Notes: generated by a model from the sequence alone, not told the origin. A stretch of DNA of 64,000 nt from Chlorogloeopsis sp038404745 (GCF_038404745.2 NZ_JAYKTT020000088.1:253533-317532); one strand, 5' to 3'; positions 33,650 through 42,932 are shown, counted from the stretch's first letter. Made by a program: numbers and translations.

Positions 33650-33979
33650 TTAAGACTCAAGATATTTTTCTAAAGTATTAGCTAGAGTAGTTTTTGGCAC
33701 AGCACCTACTACCATATCAACTTTTTGCCCACCTTTAAAAATCATCAATGTAGGAATGCTGCGGATACCATATTGGCTGGCAACATTAGGGTTCTCATCA
33801 GTGTTGACTTTAACTACCTTGAGTTGACCCTCATACTGAGCTGCTATTTCATCTACAACAGGGGCCACCATCCGGCAGGGACCGCACCAGGGAGCCCAAA
33901 AGTCAACTAAAACAGGAACTGCGCTTTCCAATACTTCCTGCTTAAAAGTAGAGTCGGTAACTTGTGCGGCTGCTGACAT
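33650..33979 (-). CDS. trxA: Thioredoxin
   Basis: A 109-residue m-type thioredoxin with the active site WCGPC at residues 31-35 and cis-Pro in SIPTLMIF (about 75). It reduces disulfides of target enzymes using electrons from ferredoxin- or NADPH-thioredoxin reductase. It lies downstream of the Yfr1 RNA and guaB3 on the same strand, an arrangement known from other cyanobacteria. Confidence 0.97.
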   Translation of the reverse strand: MSAAAQVTDSTFKQEVLESAVPVLVDFWAPWCGPCRMVAPVVDEIAAQYEGQLKVVKVNTDENPNVASQYGIRSIPTLMIFKGGQKVDMVVGAVPKTTLANTLEKYLES

Positions 33980-34104
33980 GGCTACAAACCTTTGCCTATG
34001 ATATTTTTTGAGTTTGCTGAAATTCTACCATAGCAAAAAGCACTGCTTGGAAATGAAGCACATACATTTGCATATATATAGATTTAGTTTTTATTAATAA
34101 ACAT

Positions 34105-34174
34105 AAGGAAGCGCCCGAACCGCAGTCCGGGCGGAGTGTGGTGTGAGGAGTGAACGGAAACATGCGTCTCCGCT
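34105..34174 (-). ncRNA. yfr1: Yfr1 small regulatory RNA
   Basis: On the minus strand, between guaB3 and trxA, the ultraconserved single-stranded core ACTCCTCACAC lies at 34151-34141. It is preceded by a small stem (CGGA...TCCG) and followed by CACACTCCG and a terminator stem CGCCCG-GACTGCGGTT-CGGGCG (34133-34112) with CTTCCTT after it. A -10 box TACAAT (34186-34181) places the start near 34174, giving about 70 bases. Yfr1 is known across cyanobacteria, often next to trxA and guaB, and its core base-pairs with outer-membrane porin mRNAs. The ends are estimates. Confidence 0.93.
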
Positions 34175-34249
34175 ATTTCTATTGTAGGCGACATATGCTA
34201 ATTTTCCAGTAATTGTTTGAGAGTCTGGGAAATTTTGTTGAGCGATTGG

Positions 34250-34340
34250 GGATTGGGAAGAGGACGCGGGGACAAAAAGACGCGGGGACGCAAAGAAATA
34301 GGACAAGGGGAAACACCAGACAAGGAGAATCGTGAACACA
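34250..34340. repeat. Purine-rich GGGGACAAGG-type repeat
   Basis: GGGAAGAGGACGCGGGGACA, AAAAGACGCGGGGACGCAAA and GAAATAGGACAAGGGGAAAC on the plus strand. It is the same family as the in-frame inserts in the kinase, mutS2 and rsgA genes. It lies between yfr1 and guaB3, upstream of the yfr1 promoter. Confidence 0.6.
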
Positions 34341-34410
34341 TTCTTACCCCTCTGCTTCTTTGTACCTGAAGCTCCTACTTGCCTACTCTCCCCCTCCTAT
34401 TCCTAGCCCC

Positions 34411-34464
34411 TAGCACGCCAGTCGCCTTAACGGAGCGGAGCCTCCGCACGGCGCCGGCTCCCCT
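34411..34464. repeat. Interspersed GC-rich repeat, second copy
   Basis: GCACGCCAGTCGCCTTAACG, GAGCGGAGCCTCCGCACGGC and GCCGGCTCCCC. Both ends match 4059-4125, and its reverse complement matches the insert inside copy C4 (29957-30004). Confidence 0.7.
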
Positions 34465-34478
34465 AGTCCCTATTCCCT

Positions 34479-35642
34479 CTATTTACCCATGCCTAATTGT
34501 TGAGCTTTTTGATACACTTTCCCTTCAGTCAATAAAGATGGAGCAATCACAACTTCTACTTGTTGCATTTCTTTAAGATTTTTTGCTCCTAATGTACCCA
34601 TGCTCGTTTTCAAAGCTCCCAAAAGATTATGAGTACCATCATCAAGTTGGGCAGGGCCGACTAAAATTTGTTCTAAAGTACCAGTAGTACCTACGCGAAT
34701 CCGTGTTCCACGCGGCAAGACTGGGCTAGGAGTAGCCATACCCCAATGGAAACCCCGTCCGGGTGCTTCGGCAGATCTTGCAAAGGGAGAACCAATCATC
34801 ACTCCATCAGCACCACAGGCAATACATTTACAGATGTCACCGCCAGTAATTAAACCACCATCAGCAATGACTGGGACATAATTGCCAGTTTGTTGATAGT
34901 ATTCATCGCGTGCAGCAGCACAGTCAGCGATCGCGGTTGCTTGCGGTATACCTACACCCAAGACTCCCCTAGAAGTACAGGCTGCACCAGGGCCAATGCC
35001 AATCAGTACAGCGGCTGCGCCTGCTTTCATTAAGTTAAGAGTTACTTCGTAAGTTACGCAGTTACCCAGTACCACAGGCATGGGCATTTCTCGACAAAAC
35101 TGTGCTAAGTCTAGTGGTATAATCGATTCTGGTGATAAGTGTGCCGTCGAAACAACTGTAGCTTGAACAAAAAATAAATCTGCCCCAGCTTTTGCAACCA
35201 CTGAACCATACTTACTTGCTCCTGCTGGAGTCGCACTAACCGCAGCAATGCCACCTTGTGCTTTAATTTCTTTAATTCGTTGTTCGATTAGTTCTGGTTT
35301 GATCGGTTCGGCATAAAGTTCTTGCATTAGCGGTACAAATTCATCTTTGCCCACTGCCGCAATCCGATCTAAAATTGGCTCTGGATTAGCATAACGAGTT
35401 TGAATTCCCTCTAAGTTCAGCACGCCTAGTGCTCCTAACTGCGACAAAAGCACAGCCATGCGAACATCTACTACACCATCCATTGCACTAGCAATAATTG
35501 GGATTTCTCGCTCAATATTGCCAATACGCCAGTTTGTATCTGCCAAACTCGGATCGAGTGTACCTCTGCCAGGTACTAAGGCAATTTCGTCTATTCCGTA
35601 AGCTCTGCGAGCTGCTTTGCCCCGCCCAATTTGAATTTCCAC
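34479..35642 (-). CDS. guaB3: GuaB3 family IMP dehydrogenase-related protein
   Basis: A 387-residue TIM-barrel protein of the IMP dehydrogenase family without the CBS regulatory domain. The catalytic loop Cys222 is in GIGPGAACTSRGVLG; VIADGGLITGGDICK and GADGVMIGSPFARS bind the phosphate. Family work on cyanobacterial GuaB3 reports IMP dehydrogenase activity, the step from IMP to XMP in guanine synthesis. It lies upstream of Yfr1 and trxA on the same strand. Confidence 0.93.
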   Translation of the reverse strand: MEIQIGRGKAARRAYGIDEIALVPGRGTLDPSLADTNWRIGNIEREIPIIASAMDGVVDVRMAVLLSQLGALGVLNLEGIQTRYANPEPILDRIAAVGKDEFVPLMQELYAEPIKPELIEQRIKEIKAQGGIAAVSATPAGASKYGSVVAKAGADLFFVQATVVSTAHLSPESIIPLDLAQFCREMPMPVVLGNCVTYEVTLNLMKAGAAAVLIGIGPGAACTSRGVLGVGIPQATAIADCAAARDEYYQQTGNYVPVIADGGLITGGDICKCIACGADGVMIGSPFARSAEAPGRGFHWGMATPSPVLPRGTRIRVGTTGTLEQILVGPAQLDDGTHNLLGALKTSMGTLGAKNLKEMQQVEVVIAPSLLTEGKVYQKAQQLGMGK

Positions 35643-35812
35643 TCTGACAATGTTCCCAAATCTGTTTAAGCTAGGGTATCAAATTGTGGAGATATTTGCA
35701 GCAGTTATGTGAGTTCGTTGTTGACCACGAAAGCCTTGTTTTCAAATTAGAAGGGCAGATAAAAAATATGTATTTGAAAATCAAATTTGCCTAGTTTTGT
35801 CAAAATTAATGT

Positions 35813-38800
35813 ATGTGCTTGTTAGCGATCGCTAACCAATCATCATCCATGTCTAATGCAACACGAACTTACCTGCTGCACTACGGCACTTCTGTGCTAT
35901 CCGTTGCTTTAGCATTGGTACTGACATTGCGACTGCAACCATTCCTAGCACCTGCGAATCTTTCTCTTTTTTATTTGGCTGTAGTCATAAGTACCAGATA
36001 CGGAGGGATAAAAGCCGGGATAGCAGCTACAATTTTATCCACCCTGGCTGTCAGCTATTTCTTCATCACGCCGTTATATAGTTTCAGTATCAGTTCTACT
36101 TGCTTAGTACCTCTGGGCATATTTTTATTAGTCACACTGCTAATTAGTTCGCTCGACTCACAACTCAAAACTGCCCAACAACGGGCGTTAAACAATTTGC
36201 AAGCACTTCAAGAAAGCGAAGAACGCTACAGAGTATTGGCAGAAAATGTACCGCAATTGGTGTGGAACGCTCGCTCAGATGGATATATAGATTATTTCAA
36301 TCAACAATGGTACGACTACACTGGACTCACACCTAATTCATCTTTAGGCTGGGAATGGCAACGTGCCATTCACCCGGATGACTTAGCACCGGCACAGAGA
36401 GCTTGGAAGACAGGACTCGCTACTGAAAGTAGGATAGAAGGGCAGTATCGTTTGCAAAGCTTCGATGGAAAGTATCGCTGGCACATTACAAGAGCGGTGC
36501 CTCAAAGAAATTGTCAAGGTGAAGTTACAAATTGGTTTGGCTCGTTTACTGATATTCAAAATCACAAGCAAATAGAGCAAGAGAGAATTCGTCTTCTTGA
36601 AGAAGTGGAGTCTAAGCAAAGGTTACTGGAGGGAGTATTACAGCAAATGCCAGCAGGGTTGTTAGTGGCAGAGGCTCCTTCCGGTCGTTTATTGTTGAAG
36701 AATGAGCAAGTGCAGCAAATTTTAGGTTATGACTTGCCTCTAGTCGAGGGTTTTGAGGAATACAATCACTTTCAGCATTACTTACTTCACCCAAATGGAC
36801 GAGCATATCAGAACGAGGAAAAGCCCTTGGTGCGATCGCTCTCTACAGGAGAAGTCGTAACTAATGAGGAAATAGAGCTAGTATGTGCAGATGGCGCACG
36901 TAAAACTATACTGGCTGACTCTTGCCCGCTCCGAAATCATCAAGGGGAGATTGTTGCAGCACTCCTCACTTTCTACGACATTACCAAACGCAAACAGGTA
37001 CACACAGAAGTACAACAAACGAACCAAACCTTAAAAACTCTAGTCGCAGCATCTCCTTTACCGATAGTTTTGATTCAACCCGACTGTACAGTACAACTAT
37101 GGAATCCAGCAGCTGAACGTTTATTTGGATGGACTGAAGCAGAAGTCCTCAACCAAATTCTACCTATTGTTCCAGAAGAAAAACAGGAAGAATTCCGCCT
37201 AGTACGAGAGCTATTGCTGAATGGAGAAACATTTTTTGGTGTTGAAACTTATCGCTGTAAACGTGATGGTTCCCAAATTATCTTGAGTATCTCTGCTGCT
37301 CCAATTTGTAACGAAAATGGCATAGTCAATACGATGATGCTCATCTTCCAAGACATCACCGAGCGCCAGCTAGCCGAAACAGCACTGCGAGAAAGTGAAG
37401 AGCGATTTCGTCAGTTAGCAGAAACAATCCAAGATGTGTTTTGGGTGTCAAACCCATTTGCAGGTGAGGTATTTTACGTTAGTCCCGCCTATGAGCAAGT
37501 TTGGGGACGTTCCTGTGAGAGCTTATATACTAATCCGGCGATGTGGATGCAAACCGTCCACCCCGAAGACAGAGAGCGCTTACAAGCTACCTTCTTCAGT
37601 CAAATTACGGAAGGAAAATACGACGCAGAATACCGGATTATCCGTTCTGATGGTTCAATGCGATGGATTCGCGATCGCGGTTTCCCAATTAAAAACGAGT
37701 CTGGAGAAATCTACCGTGTTGTAGGAGTAGCAGAAGACATTACAGATGGGAAATTAGCACAAATTGCTTTAAGAGATGCTCTGCAAAGGTTGAACTTCCA
37801 TGTCGAAAATACACCTCTAGCAGTGATAGAGTGGAATACAAACCTGCAAATAACCCGTTGGTCTGCCGCAGCTGCAAGGATATTTGGCTGGCAAGCAGAA
37901 GAAGTGTTACATAAAAAATATGGGGAGTGGCAATTTGTCTACGAGGAAGATTCACAAAGAATTCTGAATGTCTGGCGTCAAATCCTTGGTGGTAATGAGC
38001 CACAAGTTCTTTGCTGTAACCGTAACTACACAAAATCAGGCAACATTGTTTATTGCGAGTGGTATAACTCAACACTAACTGATGAATTAGGTAATGTTGT
38101 TTCAGTATTGTCACTAGTACAAGATGTAACTAAAAGACAGCAAGCTGAACAAGAACGCGAAAATCTCCTACGTTTGGAACAAGCAGCACGAGAGTCGGCA
38201 GAAACAGCTAACCGCATTAAAGATGAATTTTTAGCAGTGCTTTCCCATGAATTGCGATCGCCTCTCAACCCCATCTTAGGTTGGACAAAACTGCTACGTT
38301 CTCGTAAATTCGACCAAGACGCTACTGATCGTGCCTTAGAAACCATCGAACGTAATGCTAAGTTACAAACCCAATTAATTGAAGACTTGCTAGATGTTTC
38401 GCGGATTTTACGGGGAAAGCTCAGTCTAAATGTGGTTCCTATCAATTTGGCTGCAACGATAGAAGCAGCTCTAGAAACGGTGCGATTGTCAGCAGAAGCC
38501 AAAGACATTCAAATTCAGAAGGTATTTGCTCCAGATGTTGGTTTCGTTGCAGGAGATCCCAATCGTTTGCAGCAAGTAGTTTGGAACCTACTTTCAAATG
38601 CAATTAAATTCACTTCTAATGGTGGGCAAGTAGAAGTACGGTTGTCAAACTTGATAGAAAAGGACACGGGGAAAGAGGACAAGGTGACACGGGGAGGTGG
38701 AGACACGGGGAATATTTTTGATAATTTCTCCGCGTCACCGCGTCTCCCTATCTCCGCGTCTTCCAAATCCCGGAGCGCTAACTATGCCCAAATTCAGGTG

Positions 38801-39487
38801 AAAGACACAGGCAAAGGTATCAACCCAGAATTTCTCCCTTATGTATTTGACTACTTCCGGCAGGCAGATAGCGGCACTACCCGTAAATTTGGTGGTTTAG
38901 GGTTGGGACTTGCGATCGTGCGTCATATAGTTGAATCTCATGGCGGTACTGTTTGGGCAGAAAGTCCAGGAGAAGGACAAGGAGCAACGTTTATAGTATG
39001 TTTGCCACTCCTGAAAGAAAACAGAGGACAACGGGAAGGGGAGACAAGGGGACAAGGAGAAAATCTCTCTCCCCATCTCCCCATCCCCCCATCTCCCCCT
39101 CTTTCACTATCGGGTGTACGAATTTTGGCTGTCGATGATGAAGTTGATATGCGCGATTACGTCAGTTTTGTTTTAGAGCAATCAGGAGCTGAAGTAACCG
39201 TTGTTGCATCCGCACAAGAAGCAATAACAACCCTAGTTCACACTCAGCCAGATGTGTTAGTAACTGATATTGGTATGCCTAACACTGATGGGTATATGTT
39301 ATTGCAACAAATTCGGGCATTAAATCAAGAATCAGAAAAGCAAATTCCAGCGATCGCCCTCACAGCCTATGCTGGAGAATACGACCAAAAACGAGCAATA
39401 GCAGCAGGATTTCAGATCCACCTACCCAAACCTGTTGAACCGGATACATTACTAGAGGCGATCGCATCGTTAATTGAACGTACATGA
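35813..39487 (+). CDS. Hybrid sensor histidine kinase: DUF4118, five PAS domains, receiver
   Basis: A 1224-residue membrane kinase. Order: DUF4118 membrane domain (about 15-115), PAS units near 130, 265, 400, 525 and 655 (for example SEERYRVLAENVPQLVW and SEERFRQLAETIQDVFW), HisKA with the phospho-His in LAVLSHELRSPLNP (about 812), HATPase_c (WNLLSNAIKFT, DTGKGI, GGLGLGLAIV), and a C-terminal receiver with Asp near 1151 in VTDIGMPNTDG. Two repeat-derived in-frame segments are present: about residues 947-986 inside the ATPase domain, and about 1066-1099 before the receiver. The signal is unknown. A second ATG at 35849 is an alternative start. Confidence 0.93.
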   Translation: MCLLAIANQSSSMSNATRTYLLHYGTSVLSVALALVLTLRLQPFLAPANLSLFYLAVVISTRYGGIKAGIAATILSTLAVSYFFITPLYSFSISSTCLVPLGIFLLVTLLISSLDSQLKTAQQRALNNLQALQESEERYRVLAENVPQLVWNARSDGYIDYFNQQWYDYTGLTPNSSLGWEWQRAIHPDDLAPAQRAWKTGLATESRIEGQYRLQSFDGKYRWHITRAVPQRNCQGEVTNWFGSFTDIQNHKQIEQERIRLLEEVESKQRLLEGVLQQMPAGLLVAEAPSGRLLLKNEQVQQILGYDLPLVEGFEEYNHFQHYLLHPNGRAYQNEEKPLVRSLSTGEVVTNEEIELVCADGARKTILADSCPLRNHQGEIVAALLTFYDITKRKQVHTEVQQTNQTLKTLVAASPLPIVLIQPDCTVQLWNPAAERLFGWTEAEVLNQILPIVPEEKQEEFRLVRELLLNGETFFGVETYRCKRDGSQIILSISAAPICNENGIVNTMMLIFQDITERQLAETALRESEERFRQLAETIQDVFWVSNPFAGEVFYVSPAYEQVWGRSCESLYTNPAMWMQTVHPEDRERLQATFFSQITEGKYDAEYRIIRSDGSMRWIRDRGFPIKNESGEIYRVVGVAEDITDGKLAQIALRDALQRLNFHVENTPLAVIEWNTNLQITRWSAAAARIFGWQAEEVLHKKYGEWQFVYEEDSQRILNVWRQILGGNEPQVLCCNRNYTKSGNIVYCEWYNSTLTDELGNVVSVLSLVQDVTKRQQAEQERENLLRLEQAARESAETANRIKDEFLAVLSHELRSPLNPILGWTKLLRSRKFDQDATDRALETIERNAKLQTQLIEDLLDVSRILRGKLSLNVVPINLAATIEAALETVRLSAEAKDIQIQKVFAPDVGFVAGDPNRLQQVVWNLLSNAIKFTSNGGQVEVRLSNLIEKDTGKEDKVTRGGGDTGNIFDNFSASPRLPISASSKSRSANYAQIQVKDTGKGINPEFLPYVFDYFRQADSGTTRKFGGLGLGLAIVRHIVESHGGTVWAESPGEGQGATFIVCLPLLKENRGQREGETRGQGENLSPHLPIPPSPPLSLSGVRILAVDDEVDMRDYVSFVLEQSGAEVTVVASAQEAITTLVHTQPDVLVTDIGMPNTDGYMLLQQIRALNQESEKQIPAIALTAYAGEYDQKRAIAAGFQIHLPKPVEPDTLLEAIASLIERT

Positions 39488-39545
39488 GAGGGAACAGGAG
39501 ACAACAAAGCACCAGGAGCAGAGATGGGGAGAACTACTAACTACT

Positions 39546-39612
39546 GTACGGGCGGGTTTAAAAGATAAATTCTCGATGTCAGTGAAAAATTATAAATAAA
39601 ACCCGCCCCCAC
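39546..39612. repeat. GTACGGGCGGGTTT-ended 67-bp repeat, copy D
   Basis: It matches copy B (22590-22656) with one base different, and both are followed by CAATGACTATTGACT, so the repeated unit extends beyond the palindromic ends. It lies between the hybrid kinase and mutS2, where it could form a terminator-like hairpin. Confidence 0.85.
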
Positions 39613-39730
39613 CAATGACTATTGACTAAACGGAAATTCACCCTTTGAGAGTCAACCATGCAGGGATTTGTATTGTTACCATAATTTCAGACCATTTAGA
39701 TTTAAATATTAAAGCACTAATACTAAAACC

Positions 39731-42172
39731 TTGATTCAAGCTGAAACTTTAGAACTACTTGAATGGCATCGTCTGTGCCAGCACCTATCTACGTTTGCAG
39801 CCACGAAACTGGGAGCAGTCGTCGCACGCGATTTGAGAATTCCCGATTCTCAGGCTGAGAGTGAATACTTACTAGTGCAAACAAAAGAAGTTTACGAATT
39901 AGAAAGTCGTCTCACGACCGGTTTAACATTTGAGGGAATTCAAGATATTGGTGATTTTTTAGAAAGAGCAGAACTGCAAGGAGTTTTAGCAGGTGATGAA
40001 CTGCTTGCGATCGCTACTACCCTGGCTGGAGCAAGAAACTTACGCCGCATTATCGATAATCAGCCAGATGTACCAATTCTGTCGGAGCTAATAGCTGATT
40101 TACGAACTTATCCAGAACTAGAGCAAGAAATTCACCGTTGTATAGATGAGCGCGGGCAAGTAACTGATCGCGCTAGCCAAAAACTGGCTGACGTTCGCAC
40201 AGAATTACGTAAAATCCGCAATCAAATTACACAAAAATTACAGAATATATTACAGGCAAAAGCTGGAGCTGTTCAAGAACAGATTATTACTCAAAGGGGC
40301 GATCGCTATGTGATTCCTGTCAAAGCGCCCCAAAAAGACGCAATTCCCGGTATAGTCCACGATACCTCCACTAGTGGCGCAACATTATATGTAGAACCGA
40401 ATTCCATCGTGCCACTTGGTAACCAGCTGCGACAGTTGGTAAGAAGAGAACAAGCAGAAGAAGAAGCGATTCGTCGTACCTTAACTGAGCAAGTAGCAGC
40501 GGTAAAGCCCGATTTGGAAAGATTGTTAGCCATTGTTACCAGTTTAGATTTGGCAACGGCTAAGGCGCGTTACAGTTTGTGGTTACAAGCCAACCCTCCT
40601 CACTTTATTAACCGAGAAGCGAATGAAAGTATCACTTTAAGACAATTGCGCCATCCGCTGTTAGTGTGGCAACAGCAGCACGAACAAGGACAAGCAGTTA
40701 TTCCCGTAGATTTACTAATTCAGCCACAAATTCGGGTAGTAACAATTACTGGGCCAAATACAGGTGGTAAAACAGTAACTCTCAAAACTTTGGGTTTGGC
40801 AGCATTAATGGCAAAGGTGGGTTTATTTGTTCCTGCTCGTGAACCTGTAGAATTACCTTGGTTTGACCAGATATTAGCAGATATTGGCGACGAACAATCA
40901 TTACAGCAAAATTTGTCCACTTTTTCTGGGCATATTCGCCGTATTAGCCGCATTTTGGATGCATTAGGGACAGGAGACACGGAGAGTGAAGAAAATATCT
41001 CCCCCTCTTCCCCTCCCCCCCTCCCCCCCTCCTCTTTAGTGCTCTTTGATGAAGTAGGCGCTGGCACAGATCCTGCCGAAGGTAGTGCTTTAGCGATCGC
41101 CCTGCTGCGCTATTTATCAGAACACGCCCAATTGACAATGGCAACTACTCACTTTGGTGAATTAAAAGCACTGAAATACCAAGATGAGCGGTTTGAAAAT
41201 GCTTCTGTCGAATTTGATGAAGCCACTCTTTCGCCTACTTATCGTTTACTGTGGGGAATTCCCGGACGTTCTAACGCCCTAGCAATTGCTCGTCGCTTGG
41301 GTTTAAAACCAGAAGTTGTAGAAGCAGCAAAAAGCAACTTGGGAGGATCTACAGACGAAGTCAACCAGGTAATTGCTGGGTTGGAAGCACAACGCCGTCA
41401 CCAGGAAACTAAAGCAGCGCAAGCACAAGATTTGTTGCAGCAAGCTGAACGTTTATACAAAGAAGTAACTGATAAAGCCACAGCATTACAAGAAAGAGAA
41501 CGTGATTTGCGTGCTTCTCAAGAAATTGCAGTACAGCAAGCGATCGCTCAAGCTAAAAATGAAATCGCCAAAGTAATTCGTCGTTTGCAGCAAGGTACGC
41601 CAACGGCTCAAGATGCCCAGCAAGCAACAAATGCTTTGAATCAAATAACTGAAAAATTTATACCTCAGCCTCCACCAAAACCCAAACAAGGTTATGTCCC
41701 GAAAATGGGCGATCGCATTCGCATTCCTAAATTAGGGCAAACAGCAGAAGTCTTAACTGCACCTGATGAAGATGGTGAATTAACTGTCCGCTTTGGAATT
41801 ATGAAGATGACAGTTAAGTTGGAAGATGTGGAATCTCTGGATGGTAAAAAAGCTGAACCAGTGATTAAGGAGCAGAAGAGCAAAGGTGAATCCAGAACTG
41901 TTGAAACTCCACCACCAGCAACTGCTCCAGCAATTCGCACATCCCAAAATACAGTGGACTTGCGCGGACGTAGGGTACCAGATGCAGAAATGATTCTAGA
42001 CAAAGCAATTTCAGAAGCAACAGGCCCAATATGGATTATTCATGGACACGGCACTGGTAAACTACGACAAGGTGTTCACGCATTTTTAAAGCAACATCCT
42101 AGAGTTAATCGTTATGAAGCGGCTGAACAGTCCGATGGCGGCACTGGCGTGACTGTTGCTTATGTAGACTGA
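39731..42172 (+). CDS. mutS2: MutS2 family endonuclease/ATPase
   Basis: An 813-residue MutS2 with core and clamp domains (1-300), an ATPase (Walker A GPNTGGKTVTLKTL at about 341; Walker B LVLFDEVGAGTDPAEG at about 436), a long coiled region (about 540-640) and a C-terminal Smr domain (VDLRGRR, IIHGHGTGKLR). Bacterial MutS2 acts on recombination intermediates or on collided ribosomes. The start is TTG at 39731: an in-frame TAA lies seven codons upstream with no ATG between. Residues about 412-435 (DTESEENISPSSPPPLPPSS) come from a repeat inserted just before Walker B. Confidence 0.93.
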   Translation: MIQAETLELLEWHRLCQHLSTFAATKLGAVVARDLRIPDSQAESEYLLVQTKEVYELESRLTTGLTFEGIQDIGDFLERAELQGVLAGDELLAIATTLAGARNLRRIIDNQPDVPILSELIADLRTYPELEQEIHRCIDERGQVTDRASQKLADVRTELRKIRNQITQKLQNILQAKAGAVQEQIITQRGDRYVIPVKAPQKDAIPGIVHDTSTSGATLYVEPNSIVPLGNQLRQLVRREQAEEEAIRRTLTEQVAAVKPDLERLLAIVTSLDLATAKARYSLWLQANPPHFINREANESITLRQLRHPLLVWQQQHEQGQAVIPVDLLIQPQIRVVTITGPNTGGKTVTLKTLGLAALMAKVGLFVPAREPVELPWFDQILADIGDEQSLQQNLSTFSGHIRRISRILDALGTGDTESEENISPSSPPPLPPSSLVLFDEVGAGTDPAEGSALAIALLRYLSEHAQLTMATTHFGELKALKYQDERFENASVEFDEATLSPTYRLLWGIPGRSNALAIARRLGLKPEVVEAAKSNLGGSTDEVNQVIAGLEAQRRHQETKAAQAQDLLQQAERLYKEVTDKATALQERERDLRASQEIAVQQAIAQAKNEIAKVIRRLQQGTPTAQDAQQATNALNQITEKFIPQPPPKPKQGYVPKMGDRIRIPKLGQTAEVLTAPDEDGELTVRFGIMKMTVKLEDVESLDGKKAEPVIKEQKSKGESRTVETPPPATAPAIRTSQNTVDLRGRRVPDAEMILDKAISEATGPIWIIHGHGTGKLRQGVHAFLKQHPRVNRYEAAEQSDGGTGVTVAYVD

Positions 42173-42376
42173 AATTAGCCCTAGTTGACTGTGGAAATAT
42201 CCTCTGTAGAAATCTGAGTTATGACGTCTTCTCGGCGGAGCCTCCCAGGATGTTTTCCCAGCCTCTAGGCTGGGAACTAGTTAATTATGAAGGTGAGATT
42301 AACTAGCCTGCGGAGGCAGACTTTGTACCCTGGCGTCTACGTATAGCCACACCCTTCTATGGTATTGGAATATTAG

Positions 42377-42640
42377 TTAAAAACAGCTATTACTAGAATT
42401 AAGCAAAGATGGAAATGAATAGGCAGACGTAAACATAGCGAATATAATACTGCCGATCGCCAAAAATATTAGCAATAAACAAACACTCAAGAAAAAGACA
42501 AAATCTTTACGTACGATTTGAAGATGGCGTTCAATAAATGATGAATAACCACCAACTCCTAGTCAACCAACACTACCAATAATTAGCAACCTAGCAAACA
42601 AATTTATTAAGTCTGTAAATATTGAGCGATCGCTACCTCC
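42377..42640 (-). pseudogene. Broken frame encoding a small membrane-type protein
   Basis: The minus-strand frame reads DLINLFARLLIIGSVG, then a TGA where a Trp codon would fit, then LGVGGYSSFIERHLQIVRKD and FVFFLSVCLLLIFLAIGSII before TAA. Two hydrophobic segments and an even codon pattern suggest a former gene. I do not recognise the family. Confidence 0.3.
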
Positions 42641-42689
42641 ACATTCACTAATCTTCTTGTTTCCGATTACCAATTTCCCCAATACTAAT

Positions 42690-42932
42690 TCAAGACACAA
42701 TATAAATTATTGATTCCCAACCCGTATGAACTATAGTATTAAGGGTAAGATGACCAGTTTTTTGCGGTGTATCATCTCCCTGAGTCACAGCAGTGAAGCC
42801 AGCAGTGAAGCCATAAGAAAGTTCATGCAAAGTAACTGAAATTATTACAATTAAAACTACCTTGAGAAAATATGTAGGATGAGTTAATAGCGTATTGATA
42901 AAAATATATAAAAACTTGTAGAAGATTTTCAG
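42690..42932 (-). pseudogene. Remnant of a site-2 protease (M50) gene
   Basis: About 80 codons on the minus strand give VVLIVIISVTLHELSYGFTA, then QGDDTPQKTGHLTLN and HTGWESIIYIV before TGA. Intact cyanobacterial site-2 proteases read ISVTxHELAHG...QGDDTxxxTGHxTLNPxVHMGWESIIFL here. The second His of the HExxH zinc motif is Tyr, and the rest of the enzyme, with the PDZ or NPDG part, is gone. Confidence 0.7.

Noticed and set aside
34094..34339. An 81-codon minus-strand open frame between trxA and guaB3
   Set aside because: It runs through the Yfr1 core and terminator and a purine-rich repeat; the residues resemble no protein. Yfr1 explains the sequence.
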